64,000 bases of DNA from WTFY01 sp964614915 (GCA_964614915.1 CAZTNC010000015.1:1-64000); one strand, 5' to 3'. Shown: positions 52,064 to 62,101, numbered from the stretch's first letter. Notes: a model not told the origin generated them from the sequence alone. A program made the numbers and translations.

Positions 52064-53401
52064 CTAGCGATCGAATACCAGCGCCTCCCCAAGAAAAGGC
52101 GCCTCCGACAGCCGGCCTTCTTCGAACACTACCTGACCGTTGAGGATGGTGGTGTCGATCGTCGAGCGAAAGGTGTAGCCCGAAAACGGTGACCAGCCGC
52201 ACTTGTATAAGACGCTTTCATCGGTGACGGTGCATGGCCTGGATGCATCGATCAATACCAGGTCGGCCCGGTACCCTTCCTCGATAAATCCCCGCTCGGT
52301 GACCGAGAACCGCCTGGCGACATTGTGGCTGGTCTTCTCCACAATTTTCTCCAGGCTCAGGACACCATCATGATAATGCTCCATCAGGCTCAGCAGGGCA
52401 TGCTGGACCAGCGGCAGTCCTGCTGGCGACTCCAGGTAGTTGCCGCGCTTTTCCTCAAGCAGGTGCGGGGCGTGATCCGTGGCAATGATGTCGATACGGT
52501 CCTCCATCACCGCCCCGAGCAGCCCTTCCCGGTCACGGGCCGTCTTGATCGCCGGATTGCACTTGATCAGCGCACCACGGGTGGCGTAATCCGCGTCACT
52601 GAAGAACAGGTGGTGTACGCAGACCTCCGCTGTGATGGGTTTGCCCTGGACCTCGCCTTCGGTGAACAGCTCCAGTTCCCGTGCCGTCGAGAGATGCAGG
52701 ACGTGCAGCTGGGTGCCGTGTTTTTTCGCCAGGCCGACGACCTTCACCGAGGACTTGTAGCAGGCTTCCTCAGAGCGGATCACAGGATGGTATTCCACGG
52801 GAATGTCGTCCCCGTATTCGCGCTGGAACTTGCGAAGATTCTCGTTGATCATCGGTGTATCCTCGCAATGCGTGATTACCGGTACGGGTGCAAATTCGAA
52901 GATCCCCTCCAAAGCCTCGTCACGATCGACCAACAGATTCCCGGTCGAGGCTCCCATGAAAACCTTGATGCCGCAGGCCAAGTCTTTGGGTAAACGTTTA
53001 ATCTCTTCAAGGTTGTCATTGCTGGTGCCCATGTAGAAGGCGTAGTTCGCACGCGCGCATTTGGCTGCAATCCGGTACTTGTCCCGGAGCCTGTCCACAG
53101 TCAAGGTCGGAGGAGAGACATTGGGCATGTCCATGAAACTCGTGATGCCACCAGCAATGGCCGCACGTGATTCGGTTGCAATCTCCGCTTTATGGGTCAG
53201 GCCGGGTTCGCGAAAGTGAACCTGGTCATCGATCATCCCGGGGATCAGGAACTTTCCATCGGCATCGATGACGCGTTTTGCTGGTTTGTGCTGCAGGTCC
53301 GCATCGATATGCGCAATCCGCTTGTCCACAACCAGGACATCTTGTTCGGTGATAACGTGATTGTTGACCACGCGTGCATTGGTGATCAAAAGGTCGTGCA
53401 T
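52064..53401 (-). CDS. pyrC: dihydroorotase (Bacteroidetes-type, Gln in the HxH motif)
   Basis: A 445-residue amidohydrolase of pyrimidine synthesis. Carboxylated Lys in ACGIKVFMGASTGNLLVD, metal His in VITHCED and LHVLHLST, Asp in IIATDHAPH. The first metal motif reads DDQVHFREPG, so the first His of HxH is Gln60. This form, which I recall as usual in Bacteroidetes, is unlike the gammaproteobacterial PyrC. Transfer is possible. Confidence 0.85.
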   Translation of the reverse strand: MHDLLITNARVVNNHVITEQDVLVVDKRIAHIDADLQHKPAKRVIDADGKFLIPGMIDDQVHFREPGLTHKAEIATESRAAIAGGITSFMDMPNVSPPTLTVDRLRDKYRIAAKCARANYAFYMGTSNDNLEEIKRLPKDLACGIKVFMGASTGNLLVDRDEALEGIFEFAPVPVITHCEDTPMINENLRKFQREYGDDIPVEYHPVIRSEEACYKSSVKVVGLAKKHGTQLHVLHLSTARELELFTEGEVQGKPITAEVCVHHLFFSDADYATRGALIKCNPAIKTARDREGLLGAVMEDRIDIIATDHAPHLLEEKRGNYLESPAGLPLVQHALLSLMEHYHDGVLSLEKIVEKTSHNVARRFSVTERGFIEEGYRADLVLIDASRPCTVTDESVLYKCGWSPFSGYTFRSTIDTTILNGQVVFEEGRLSEAPFLGEALVFDR

Positions 53402-53461
53402 AAGACTACTTTTCCAACATCCATTAGAAACAAGCGAGCCGCGTGGCCGCGGTAAGATCCC

Positions 53462-53653
53462 TCACTCCAGCCGGTTCACCAGCCGGTACACGGCAATCAG
53501 AATTCCAAAGCCCACATACATTCCCAGCAGGCAGATCAGCATCAAAATCCCTAGGCCGGGCTCAATGACACCGGATCGAACCAGTGCGAACACCCCAATT
53601 GCTATGCCGATGAATGCAGAGACAGCACCTGCTGTAACAAGTATTTTTGTCAT
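53462..53653 (-). CDS. small two-helix membrane protein, hypothetical
   Basis: A 63-residue protein, two hydrophobic segments (ILVTAGAVSAFIGIAIGVFALV and LGILMLICLLGMYVGFGILIAVY). AGGA lies seven bases before ATG. Follows the tRNA-Ser/intergenic zone and precedes pyrC on the same strand. Function unknown. Confidence 0.6.
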   Translation of the reverse strand: MTKILVTAGAVSAFIGIAIGVFALVRSGVIEPGLGILMLICLLGMYVGFGILIAVYRLVNRLE

Positions 53654-53802
53654 GAAATCCTGTGTGAATTTCTCGCACCCAAAGTATCAGTGCCACCTTA
53701 CACGAAAATACCCCGGGATTCATGAATCTCCTGATTCGCTGTCTGCAGAATGAACCCCGCATGATTTCAGCTACAGATGGCAATCTCTGATTAGAGCTCA
53801 GC

Positions 53803-53890
53803 TGGCGGAGAGGGAGGGATTCGAACCCCCGGACCCTTTCGAGTCAACGGTTTTCAAGACCGCCGCATTCGACCACTCTGCCACCTCTCC
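53803..53890 (-). tRNA. tRNA-Ser (TGA)
   Basis: An 88-nt class II tRNA with encoded CCA: acceptor GGAGAGG, anticodon loop TTGAAAA (TGA), extended variable arm and T-loop GGTTCGAATCC. Confidence 0.95.
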
Positions 53891-54034
53891 GGTCAAGCTG
53901 GGAAGAATACCCGAATAGAGCCGGGAACTACCAGCACTGATGTTGTCTAAAAAGTAGTGAAGATGACTTGAATTCGTCTAGAAAACCATTATGTTAGAAA
54001 CATCAAACATTTTTATTCTGGAGAACAAGCAAAT

Positions 54035-54706
54035 ATGAGCGATCCAAGACTGCAAATGGGTAGTGTAAGCCAGGCTAGTGTCTTAGCCACCAACAAGGTG
54101 CTGCGCAATACCTATGCACTTCTTTCAGCTACCCTGATTTTCAGTGCACTGATGGCTGCCTTGTCGACCGTATTGCATGTCGGTCACGGTACCAGTCTGA
54201 TCTGTTCCTTTGCCGCCCTTGCGCTGATCTGGTTCGTGCTGCCCCGTACGGCTGAATCTGCGACCGGCATTGCCGTTGTATTTGCCTTCACGGGCCTGCT
54301 GGGCTTCGGGCTTGGACCAGTACTGAATTTCTACCTGAACATGACGCACGGCGCACAAGCAATTGCGACGTCCCTGGGGGGTACTGCAGTCGTGTTCATC
54401 GGACTTTCAGGCTATGCCCTGGCTACGCAACGTGACTTCAGCTTCCTGGGAGGATTCCTGTTTTCCGGGCTGATGGTGGTGTTGCTGGCTGCGCTGGCCG
54501 GAATTTTCCTCAACATGCCGGGCCTGTGGCTGGCCATCAATGCTGCGGTAATCCTGATATTCAGTGGTTTCATCCTGTTTGATACGAGCCGCATCATCAA
54601 TGGCGGGGTCACCAACTATGTCATTGCCACAACCTCGATCTACCTGAGCATATACAACATATTCATTTCCCTGTTGCACTTGGTGGGTTTCGCAGGCAAC
54701 GACTAG
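54035..54706 (+). CDS. Bax inhibitor-1/YccA-family membrane protein
   Basis: A 223-residue, seven-helix protein. GATTLGATA-like core and C-terminal FDTSRIINGGVTNYVIATTSIYLSIYNIFISLL are the family signature. E. coli YccA modulates FtsH; ion flux is proposed for others. Confidence 0.92.
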   Translation: MSDPRLQMGSVSQASVLATNKVLRNTYALLSATLIFSALMAALSTVLHVGHGTSLICSFAALALIWFVLPRTAESATGIAVVFAFTGLLGFGLGPVLNFYLNMTHGAQAIATSLGGTAVVFIGLSGYALATQRDFSFLGGFLFSGLMVVLLAALAGIFLNMPGLWLAINAAVILIFSGFILFDTSRIINGGVTNYVIATTSIYLSIYNIFISLLHLVGFAGND

Positions 54707-54718
54707 ACCGGGTCGTCG

Positions 54719-54904
54719 ATGGATTGGATGAAGTTTGCCTACGCGGCGCTGGTCGTCGCCCTGCTCATCTTCATTTTTCCTGCGGCAAAGTACTGGCTGA
54801 AAAACAGCCCGAAGGCCGAACGAGGTGACTGGCAGGCATTCCTGCTGCCGATCAGCCTGGTGGTACTGTTTGTCGCTGGCCTGATGTGGATCGTAAGCCA
54901 GTAG
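54719..54904 (+). CDS. small membrane protein, hypothetical
   Basis: A 61-residue protein with two hydrophobic helices separated by a charged KNSPKAERGDW loop. 12 bases after the YccA-like gene, so likely co-transcribed. ATG 54728 is an alternative start. Unrecognised. Confidence 0.65.
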   Translation: MDWMKFAYAALVVALLIFIFPAAKYWLKNSPKAERGDWQAFLLPISLVVLFVAGLMWIVSQ

Positions 54905-54953
54905 AGGCGGATTCCTGATTCACGAGGTTGCTGAGTCTTCGCGCTCGGCAGCC

Positions 54954-55436
54954 TCAATCCCTGAAATTATCGAACTGCACTGGGATGCCCAGCTTGGCGT
55001 CCCGGAGCATGCCCATGACCTTCTGCAGATCGTCGCGCTTTTTCCCGGAAACACGGACCTTGTCCCCCTGGATCGCGGTCTGGACTTTGATCTTGGAATC
55101 CTTGATGAGTTTGACCACCTTCTTGGCAGTGGCCTGGTCAATTCCCTGCCGTACCGCCAAAACCTGTCGCGCACGCATATTGGCCTCCTCCACTTCGCCC
55201 CTTTCCAGACAGCCCACGTCAATTCCTCGCTTGGCCATTTTCTGAATGAGAATGTCATAGATCTGGTCGATCTGGAATTCGGATTGCGCCTCGATGCGCA
55301 AGGCGGAGTCTACCTGATGGACCTTCGCATCCGATCCCCTGAAATCGTACCGGTTGGAGATTTCCCGGTTTGCCTGATCTAGTGCGTTGGTCAGCTCGTG
55401 AGCATCCACTTCGGATACCGCATCAAATGAAGGCAT
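54954..55436 (-). CDS. yajQ: YajQ-family nucleotide-binding protein
   Basis: A 160-residue cytoplasmic protein: MPSFDAVSEVDAHELTNALDQANREISNRYDFRGSDA and VSGKKRDDLQKVMGMLRDAKLGIPVQFDNFRD. The family binds nucleotides; some bind cyclic di-GMP. Confidence 0.94.
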   Translation of the reverse strand: MPSFDAVSEVDAHELTNALDQANREISNRYDFRGSDAKVHQVDSALRIEAQSEFQIDQIYDILIQKMAKRGIDVGCLERGEVEEANMRARQVLAVRQGIDQATAKKVVKLIKDSKIKVQTAIQGDKVRVSGKKRDDLQKVMGMLRDAKLGIPVQFDNFRD

Positions 55437-55486
55437 GGTTCAGTATCCTCCTGTTTGGACGGGTTGAAAGCAGATAGAATTATACA

Positions 55487-55861
55487 ATGTCCCGACTGGC
55501 CATCCTCCTCGGTTCCGGCAATGCCGCGCTAGCGATTGCACTGAGCGCCTATGCGGCTCACGCACTGCGCCCTGCCTGGTCGGAGCACAGGTATTCGATT
55601 TTCCAGATCGCGGTGGATTATCACCTGTATCATGCGCTAGGTCTGGTGGTGGTTGGGACCCTGATTGCCCAGCATGCCGACCGGGGGCTGCTCAAGGCCG
55701 CCGCTGCAGTCATGCTGGCTGGAATGACTCTCTTTTGTGGAAGTCTCTACTTCCTCAGCCTGACTGAACTTGCCTGGTCAGGCAGGGTCACCCCGTTTGG
55801 CGGGGTGGCGTTCATCGTCTCATGGGGCCTGGTGATGATCGCCTATTTCAGGAAAAGCTGA
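55487..55861 (+). CDS. DUF423 (YgdD-type) membrane protein
   Basis: A 124-residue four-helix protein: GNAALAIALSAYAAHAL start and LFCGSLYFLSLT, TPFGGVAFIVSWGLVM. Function unknown; divergent from yajQ. Confidence 0.88.
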   Translation: MSRLAILLGSGNAALAIALSAYAAHALRPAWSEHRYSIFQIAVDYHLYHALGLVVVGTLIAQHADRGLLKAAAAVMLAGMTLFCGSLYFLSLTELAWSGRVTPFGGVAFIVSWGLVMIAYFRKS

Positions 55862-55902
55862 CTGAGAGTGAGACGGCAGGCTGAAGCTAGGCCGGCTTGG
55901 GG

Positions 55903-56391
55903 TTAGCAGCTGGCTCCCCCCAATACCCTGACCTCATCACCAACCGCGATTCTCCCGCCTGTCTGCACCGATGCTGTGACACCTCCATGGTTCCACATGG
56001 CATTGAACCCACCGTACCCCAGGGCCTTTTCCATTTTGGCGCAGGGCACGCAATCTCCCGTCACCTGGAGCACCGCATCGTTGATCCCGATCTCAAGATC
56101 CTTGCAGAGCCCGAGATTGATGCCCGATACCACGATGTTGCGTCTGAGCACTTCTGGGAAAACGGCTTCCTTGCCCAGCAAGGCGGCAACCACCGGAAGG
56201 TATTCAGCCTGAATCAGGGTTACCTGACGGTGGCTTCCTGTACGCTGGCCTGCCTTGTCCCCCTCGAGTCCATGGTCTTGAAGCAGCGTGGCGGCATCCA
56301 CGACATCCATGGCCTCACCCGAAGCCTTTCTGAGTCCGATCCACTCGATCTTGCCGCTTTGGGGAAAGTGGTCCTTGAGTCCGGCAGTCAT
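55903..56391 (-). CDS. MOSC-domain protein
   Basis: A 162-residue MOSC domain (molybdenum-cofactor sulfurase C-terminal type): GLEGDKAGQRTGSHRQVTLIQ, LRRNIVVSGINLG, conserved Cys in VTGDCVPCAKME. ATG 56391 is just 22 bases beyond the serS stop, same strand. May bind Moco for sulfur transfer or detoxification. Confidence 0.88.
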   Translation of the reverse strand: MTAGLKDHFPQSGKIEWIGLRKASGEAMDVVDAATLLQDHGLEGDKAGQRTGSHRQVTLIQAEYLPVVAALLGKEAVFPEVLRRNIVVSGINLGLCKDLEIGINDAVLQVTGDCVPCAKMEKALGYGGFNAMWNHGGVTASVQTGGRIAVGDEVRVLGGASC

Positions 56392-56413
56392 CGGTAGCGG
56401 TCCTTTGGCATCT

Positions 56414-57694
56414 TTATGGGGAAGCAATGATTTCAAGCCCGCCCATATAGGGCTGCAGAACGTCGGGAACACGGACACGTGCCTGGTCGTCCTGGTAGTT
56501 TTCCAGGATCGCGACCAGCGTTCGGCCTGCAGCCAGACCTGAACCGTTCAGCGTATGCAAGAGTTCGGTTTTCCCGGTCGCGGGGTTTTTCCAGCGGGCC
56601 TTGAGCCTTCTGGCTTGGAAATCCACAAAATTGCTGCAGGAGGAAATCTCGCGATAGCGGCCTTCGCCTGGCAGCCAGACTTCGATATCGTAGGTCTTGG
56701 CTGCAGCAAACCCCAGATCACCCGTGCACAGGGTCACAACCCGGTAGGGCAATCCGAGTTTTTGCAGGATGATTTCTGCATGCTGCGTGAGTTCTTCAAG
56801 CGCGCGCCAGGATGCTTCGGGCTTGACGAGCTGTACGAGTTCGACCTTTTCAAACTGATGCTGGCGGATCATGCCCCGCGTGTCCTTGCCATACGAGCCG
56901 GCTTCCGAGCGAAAGCAGGGTGTGTGGCAGACATATTTGACGGGTAGCTCACTTTCTTTGGCAATGTGATCGCGCCAAAGGTTGGTCACCGGCACTTCCG
57001 CGGTTGGAATCAGGTAATACGGATTGTCGGTGGCCAGCTTGAACAAATCAGCTTCGAATTTAGGCAACTGGCCGGTGCAGGTCAGGCTTTTGTCATTGAC
57101 AATGTACGGGACGTACACTTCCTGGTAATCGTGTTCCGAGACATGGGTGTCCAGCATGAACTGGATCAGTGCGCGGTGCAGCCGGGCTACCTGGCCCTGC
57201 ATGGTGACGAACCGGCTGCCGGTGATGCTAGCGGACTTTCCAAAATCAAGTCCTCCGATGCGCTCTCCAATCTCCACGTGACCGAGTACCGGGAAATCAA
57301 ATTCCGGAGTCTCGCCCCACGTCCGCACCACTGCATTGTCCGCCTCGGTGTCACCATCCGGAACACTCTCGTGGGGAAGATTAGGCAGAGTCAGCATCCA
57401 TGCATGAATTTCCGATTGCAGCTGCTCGAGTTCGGCTTTTCCTGCTTCAAGTTCCGCGTTGACCGTTTTCATCTCATCCATCAGGCCCGAGATGTCCTCA
57501 CCCGAGGATTTGCCCTGCGCGATCCGCCTGGAATTCGTGTTGCGCTGGTTCTGCAGGCTTTCCGCATCCGTTTGCAACTGCTTGCGTTTTTGCTCCCGAG
57601 TGACAAACCAGTCCTGGTCAATCGTCAGTGTGCGACGCCCGAGCTGCCTGGCCACCTCATCCAGTTCGGTTCGCAACATCTTGGGATCCAGCAT
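56414..57694 (-). CDS. serS: seryl-tRNA synthetase
   Basis: A 426-residue class II synthetase. N-terminal coiled-coil tRNA-binding arm (residues ~30-105), motif 2 CFRSEAGSYGKDTRGMIRQHQFEKVELV and motif 3 NGSGLAAGRTLVAILENYQ. Confidence 0.96.
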   Translation of the reverse strand: MLDPKMLRTELDEVARQLGRRTLTIDQDWFVTREQKRKQLQTDAESLQNQRNTNSRRIAQGKSSGEDISGLMDEMKTVNAELEAGKAELEQLQSEIHAWMLTLPNLPHESVPDGDTEADNAVVRTWGETPEFDFPVLGHVEIGERIGGLDFGKSASITGSRFVTMQGQVARLHRALIQFMLDTHVSEHDYQEVYVPYIVNDKSLTCTGQLPKFEADLFKLATDNPYYLIPTAEVPVTNLWRDHIAKESELPVKYVCHTPCFRSEAGSYGKDTRGMIRQHQFEKVELVQLVKPEASWRALEELTQHAEIILQKLGLPYRVVTLCTGDLGFAAAKTYDIEVWLPGEGRYREISSCSNFVDFQARRLKARWKNPATGKTELLHTLNGSGLAAGRTLVAILENYQDDQARVRVPDVLQPYMGGLEIIASP

Positions 57695-57711
57695 GAGTTA
57701 TACCCCTGCCT

Positions 57712-58083
57712 TCAAAAGGCACGCGCCAAGGTCATGCCAAGATAGCAGGCTCCCAGGCACAAGACGATACTGGCCGTGACATTGACCGCTGCACCCAGCA
57801 CACTGCCCTGCTGGAGCAGATGCAGGGTTTCTATCGAAAAGGCCGAGAAAGTGGTGAATCCCCCAAGAAGCCCCACCAAGAGCGCCAGCCGGATTTCGTC
57901 CACCACAACCCAGCGCTCCAGCAACACGATCGACAGCACACCGATCAGCAAGGACCCCGTGACATTGACAAGCAGCGTTCCAAAAGGGAATTTGCAGCCC
58001 CACCAGTGTGTGCACTGCACCTGAATCAGGTATCTCAGCACCGAGCCCAGCGCTCCTCCTACAGCAATGCTTGCCAGCGTCAA
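57712..58083 (-). CDS. crcB: fluoride ion channel CrcB/Fluc
   Basis: A 123-residue four-helix protein: AVGGALGSVLRYLIQ, GTLLVNVTGSLLIGVL, GLLGGFTTFSAFSIETL. 17 bases before serS. Works as a dimer to expel fluoride. No fluoride riboswitch was found on this strand. Confidence 0.93.
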   Translation of the reverse strand: MTLASIAVGGALGSVLRYLIQVQCTHWWGCKFPFGTLLVNVTGSLLIGVLSIVLLERWVVVDEIRLALLVGLLGGFTTFSAFSIETLHLLQQGSVLGAAVNVTASIVLCLGACYLGMTLARAF

Positions 58084-58260
58084 ATCAGGTCTCCTTCTTA
58101 CACCTAGCGGTCAATTACAAGCTGGTTTGATCAGTGGTATATTGGCTTGACGCCAATAATGGTACCGCAAGTTGGCGCATCCATGACGAAACTCTTGGCG
58201 ATGGCGCCCTGGTGCAAGACAGGGATGGTCAGCAGCCGGTAAGCGCAAAGCTCTGTTGGT

Positions 58261-59727
58261 ATGAAAATGCGAGCCAGTCTATCAGAATTGACAAAGCGAT
58301 TTCACCAGGTCCTGCCGGAGGATGCGGTCCTGGTCAAACATGAACAGCTGGCTCCCTATGAATGCGATGGCCTGACGGCGTACCGCCAGATTCCCCGTGT
58401 GGCCCTGCTGCCTGCCACCAGCGAACAGGTCCAGGCTGCAGTGGCGCTCTGCAGGGAGCTGGAGCTTCCAATCGTGGCCCGGGGCGCCGGTACCAGCCTG
58501 TCCGGGGGTGCACTGCCACATCCGGAAGGAGTCTTGCTCAACTTTGCCCGGCTTAACCGGGTGCTGGAAATCGACCCGCACAACCGCACGGCCACCGTCG
58601 AGCCTGGAGTGCGTAACCTCGCGATCTCGGAAGCCGCCAGACCGTATGGTCTTTACTATGCTCCGGATCCCTCCTCGCAGATTGCGTGCACCATCGGCGG
58701 CAACATCGCGGAGAACTCAGGCGGCATCCATTGCCTGAAATACGGGCTCACCGTGCACAACATCCAGGCGTTGAAGGTCTTGACCGCCGACGGCGAGATC
58801 CTCGAGCTGGGTGGAAAACACCTGGAGTCCCCCGGCTTCGACCTGCTAGCGCTGATGAACGGCTCGGAAGGCATGCTGGGGGTGGTATTGCAGGCGACGG
58901 TGAAGCTGTTGCCCCAACCGCATGCGCGCAAGGTGCTGCTGGCAGCCTTCTCTGACGTGCGGGATGCGGGAAATGCCGTCGCTGCAGTCATTTCCCATGG
59001 AATCATCCCTGCCGGCCTTGAGATGATGGACCATTTCACCATCCAGGCCACGGAGCAGTACTGCAGTCCCGGGTACCCGAAAGATGCCGCAGCTATCCTG
59101 ATCTGTGAGCTGGATGGCTATGAGGAAGAGCTGGCAAATCAAACAGAACGTGCCAGACAGCTACTCGAACAGCACAAGGCCACACAAGTGCGCCTAGCAA
59201 GCAACGAGCAGGAGGCGGAGGTACTGTGGCAAGGACGCAAGGCGGCCTTCCCTGCACTTGGCAACCTGACTCCCGACTACTATTGCATGGATGGCACCAT
59301 CCCGCGCAAGCATCTGGCTGAAGTCCTTGAGGAAATTTATGCACTCTCAGGAAAGTTCGGACTTCGTGTCGCCAACGTATTCCACGCCGGGGACGGCAAC
59401 CTGCACCCGCTCATTCTCTATGATGCCAACGAGCAAGGTCAGCTCGAGAAGGCAGAAGAATTCGGGAGCGAGATCCTGCAGCTGTGTGTCAGGATGGGAG
59501 GCACCATCACCGGTGAGCATGGCGTAGGCGTGGAAAAACTCAACCAGATGTGCGTGCAGTTCAACTCAAAGGAACTGCAGACCTTCTATGCCATCAAGTC
59601 CGCCTTTGACGAGCATGGGTTGCTAAACCCGGGCAAGGCCATCCCGACCCTGCACCGCTGTGCCGAGTTCGGTGCCATGCATGTACACGAGGGGAAGCTG
59701 CCCCATGCTGACCTGCCCCGTTTTTGA
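58261..59727 (+). CDS. glcD: glycolate oxidase subunit GlcD
   Basis: A 488-residue FAD-linked oxidase subunit: PCMH FAD domain (VARGAGTSLSGGALPHPEGVLL, QIACTIGGNIAENSGGIHCLKYGLT), and FAD-oxidase C-terminal domain (NVFHAGDGNLHPLILYD, TGEHGVGVEK). Converts glycolate to glyoxylate with GlcE and GlcF. Confidence 0.94.
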   Translation: MKMRASLSELTKRFHQVLPEDAVLVKHEQLAPYECDGLTAYRQIPRVALLPATSEQVQAAVALCRELELPIVARGAGTSLSGGALPHPEGVLLNFARLNRVLEIDPHNRTATVEPGVRNLAISEAARPYGLYYAPDPSSQIACTIGGNIAENSGGIHCLKYGLTVHNIQALKVLTADGEILELGGKHLESPGFDLLALMNGSEGMLGVVLQATVKLLPQPHARKVLLAAFSDVRDAGNAVAAVISHGIIPAGLEMMDHFTIQATEQYCSPGYPKDAAAILICELDGYEEELANQTERARQLLEQHKATQVRLASNEQEAEVLWQGRKAAFPALGNLTPDYYCMDGTIPRKHLAEVLEEIYALSGKFGLRVANVFHAGDGNLHPLILYDANEQGQLEKAEEFGSEILQLCVRMGGTITGEHGVGVEKLNQMCVQFNSKELQTFYAIKSAFDEHGLLNPGKAIPTLHRCAEFGAMHVHEGKLPHADLPRF

Positions 59728-59742
59728 CGACCGGCCCGGAAT

Positions 59743-60798
59743 GTGACGGATACCAAGGAAACCATCGCAACCCGGATCCGGGATGCGGCCAGACACAAGA
59801 CCGCCTTGCAACTTCTGGGCGGGAACACGAAGGCCTTCTACGGCCGAAGCATCCAAGCCACGCCCTTGTGTCTTGCCGACTACTCGGGAGTTGTCGAATA
59901 CGAGCCCTCCGAACTCTATATCACCGCACGCTGCGGCACACCCCTGACCGCGATCGAGCAAGTCATCGAAGAAGAAAACCAGATGCTCCCGTTTGAGCCA
60001 CCACACTTCGGGGCAGCAGCCACTCTGGGCGGTGCCATTGCCGCGGGACTGGCGGGTCCCGGGCGTGTAGGCAATGGGAGCGTACGCGACAGCATGCTTG
60101 GCGCAGAAATCATCAACGGAAAGGGTGAGTACCTGTGTTTTGGCGGCAAGGTCATGAAAAATGTCGCCGGCTATGATGTTTCGCGCCTGATGTGCGGCGC
60201 TTTGGGAACATTGGGCGTTCTGATGTCAGCCACGCTGCGCCTGCTGCCCAGGCCACCGTGCGAACAAACGCTGGTCATTGCAGATGCGCCCGCCGATGCG
60301 ATCCACAAGATGAATGCATGGGCGCTCACACCGATGCCGATCACGGCAACCTTTCACGACGGAAAAAACCTCTATGTCCGCTTGACCGGCTCTTCATCCA
60401 CGGTTGAAAAATGCCAGAATGAAATCGGCGGCGAGCGCATCGAGCAAAGCGAGCTCTTCTGGACCCGAGTCCGCGAACAAACCCATGAAGCATTTACGCC
60501 TGATGCACCCTTGTGGAGGATTCGAGTACCCCCCTCCACTGACCCTCTCGACATTACAGGCCCATGTGCAATGGAATGGAACGGCGCCCTTCGCTGGCAT
60601 GCCACCCACACCGATGCCTCCACGATCCGTGAGGTCGCCCGTCGGGCTGGCGGGCAGGCCTGCCAGTTTCGAGGACCAGCCATCGAGCATGTGTTCAACC
60701 CCCTGCCATCCGCGCTGCTCAAAATCCATCAACGGCTCAAACATGCCTTCGATCCCGAGGGGATCCTCAATCCCGGCAGGATGTATCCGCAGTTCTGA
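59743..60798 (+). CDS. glcE: glycolate oxidase FAD-binding subunit GlcE
   Basis: A 351-residue half-FAD protein: LGGNTKAFYG, AATLGGAIAAGLAGPGR and GGKVMKNVAGYDVSRLMCGALGTLG. GTG start, 15 bases after glcD. Confidence 0.93.
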   Translation: MTDTKETIATRIRDAARHKTALQLLGGNTKAFYGRSIQATPLCLADYSGVVEYEPSELYITARCGTPLTAIEQVIEEENQMLPFEPPHFGAAATLGGAIAAGLAGPGRVGNGSVRDSMLGAEIINGKGEYLCFGGKVMKNVAGYDVSRLMCGALGTLGVLMSATLRLLPRPPCEQTLVIADAPADAIHKMNAWALTPMPITATFHDGKNLYVRLTGSSSTVEKCQNEIGGERIEQSELFWTRVREQTHEAFTPDAPLWRIRVPPSTDPLDITGPCAMEWNGALRWHATHTDASTIREVARRAGGQACQFRGPAIEHVFNPLPSALLKIHQRLKHAFDPEGILNPGRMYPQF

Positions 60799-60803
60799 GA
60801 TCC

Positions 60804-62003
60804 ATGCAAACCTCTCTCCCGGACAGTTTCCTGCAAACAGCAGAAGGCCACCAGGCAGACAAAATACTGCGCAAATGCGTACATTGTGGCCTTTGCAATG
60901 CGACCTGCCCGACCTATCAGTTGACCGGAAATGAACTGGATGGACCGCGGGGTCGAATCTATCTGATCAAGAACTACCTGGAGGGCAAAACCGACGGCAA
61001 CGTTGGGCTCAGGCATCTGGACAGGTGCCTGACCTGCCTGTCCTGCGAGACAACCTGCCCTTCCAGTGTCCGGTTCGGTACTCTTCTCGACACCGGGCGC
61101 AAACACATGAATGAGACTGTAAACCGTTCACTGATCAGCACGATCAAGCGCTACCTGATCATTCGCATATTTTCCAAGCCGTACAGAGTCAGGATGGTTC
61201 TCGCGCTGGGACGTCTCGCAAAACCATTTTTGCCCAAAAAGCTGGCAAGCAAGATGCCTGTTCAGGCCACCGGTGGGTCAAAAGCGGCAAAGGCGAATCC
61301 AGCTCTGCCCAAAATGCTCACCATCCGGGGCTGCGTACAATCGGTGGTCGCCCCGCAAATCAACAGTGCGGCCGTGAAAGTGCTGGAGAGATCCGGTATT
61401 TGCCTTGAAGAGGCGAAAGGCGACTGCTGCGGCGCCCTTGCCTATCACCTGGGCGATCTCAAGAGCGCGGAGAAGACCATCGGCCAGAATATCGACAACT
61501 GGTACCAAGGTCTGAAAAATAAATACGAATTTTTAGTTGTTACATCAAGTGGTTGCAGCAGTTTCATAAAGCAATATGGGGAAGTAATGCAGGCCAGCCC
61601 GAACTATGCGGGTCGTGCAGAATTCATCAGCGAGCGGTGCAGGGATCTCTCCGAACTAGACATCGGGCCGAAGACACGCCCTGCCGGGGAGACCTGCACA
61701 GTGGCTTTCCACAGCCCATGCACACTACAGCATGGCCAAAAGGTGCATGGCAAAATCGAGGCGCAGTTGCAAAATCGGGGTTACAGACTTGTCCCGACCC
61801 TAGACCCGCATTTGTGCTGCGGCTCTGCAGGCAGCTACTCCCTGCTCGAAACCGAGCTGTCGGCAAAACTGCTGGAAAACAAGCTGGCTTGCCTTGAGCA
61901 CGCCCGGCCCGATGTGATCAGTACAGCCAACATCGGTTGCCTGATGCACCTGCAGTCAGGCACCGAAAGGCCCGTCAAACACTGGATTGAGCTGCTCGTA
62001 TAG
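60804..62003 (+). CDS. glcF: glycolate oxidase iron-sulfur subunit GlcF
   Basis: A 399-residue protein: two 4Fe-4S motifs (KCVHCGLCNATCPTYQ, RCLTCLSCETTCPSSV), then two CCG domains (GDCCGALAYHLG, LCCGSAGSYSLLE). Passes electrons from GlcDE to the quinone pool. 5 bases after glcE. Confidence 0.94.
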   Translation: MQTSLPDSFLQTAEGHQADKILRKCVHCGLCNATCPTYQLTGNELDGPRGRIYLIKNYLEGKTDGNVGLRHLDRCLTCLSCETTCPSSVRFGTLLDTGRKHMNETVNRSLISTIKRYLIIRIFSKPYRVRMVLALGRLAKPFLPKKLASKMPVQATGGSKAAKANPALPKMLTIRGCVQSVVAPQINSAAVKVLERSGICLEEAKGDCCGALAYHLGDLKSAEKTIGQNIDNWYQGLKNKYEFLVVTSSGCSSFIKQYGEVMQASPNYAGRAEFISERCRDLSELDIGPKTRPAGETCTVAFHSPCTLQHGQKVHGKIEAQLQNRGYRLVPTLDPHLCCGSAGSYSLLETELSAKLLENKLACLEHARPDVISTANIGCLMHLQSGTERPVKHWIELLV

Positions 62004-62101
62004 CCGGATATCGGTCAACAACCCTGTAAAGCGGCAATTGCGATTCCTCGCCATTCCCTTCCTGCGGGAGTCTGGATGGAAAAATGCCCGTGGAATCGGG
62101 A

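Noticed and set aside
58180..58250. GGCGATGG-containing segment resembling part of a fluoride riboswitch near crcB
   Set aside because: It lies on the plus strand leading into glcD, not upstream of crcB in its own sense, and the pseudoknot partner segments cannot be identified.
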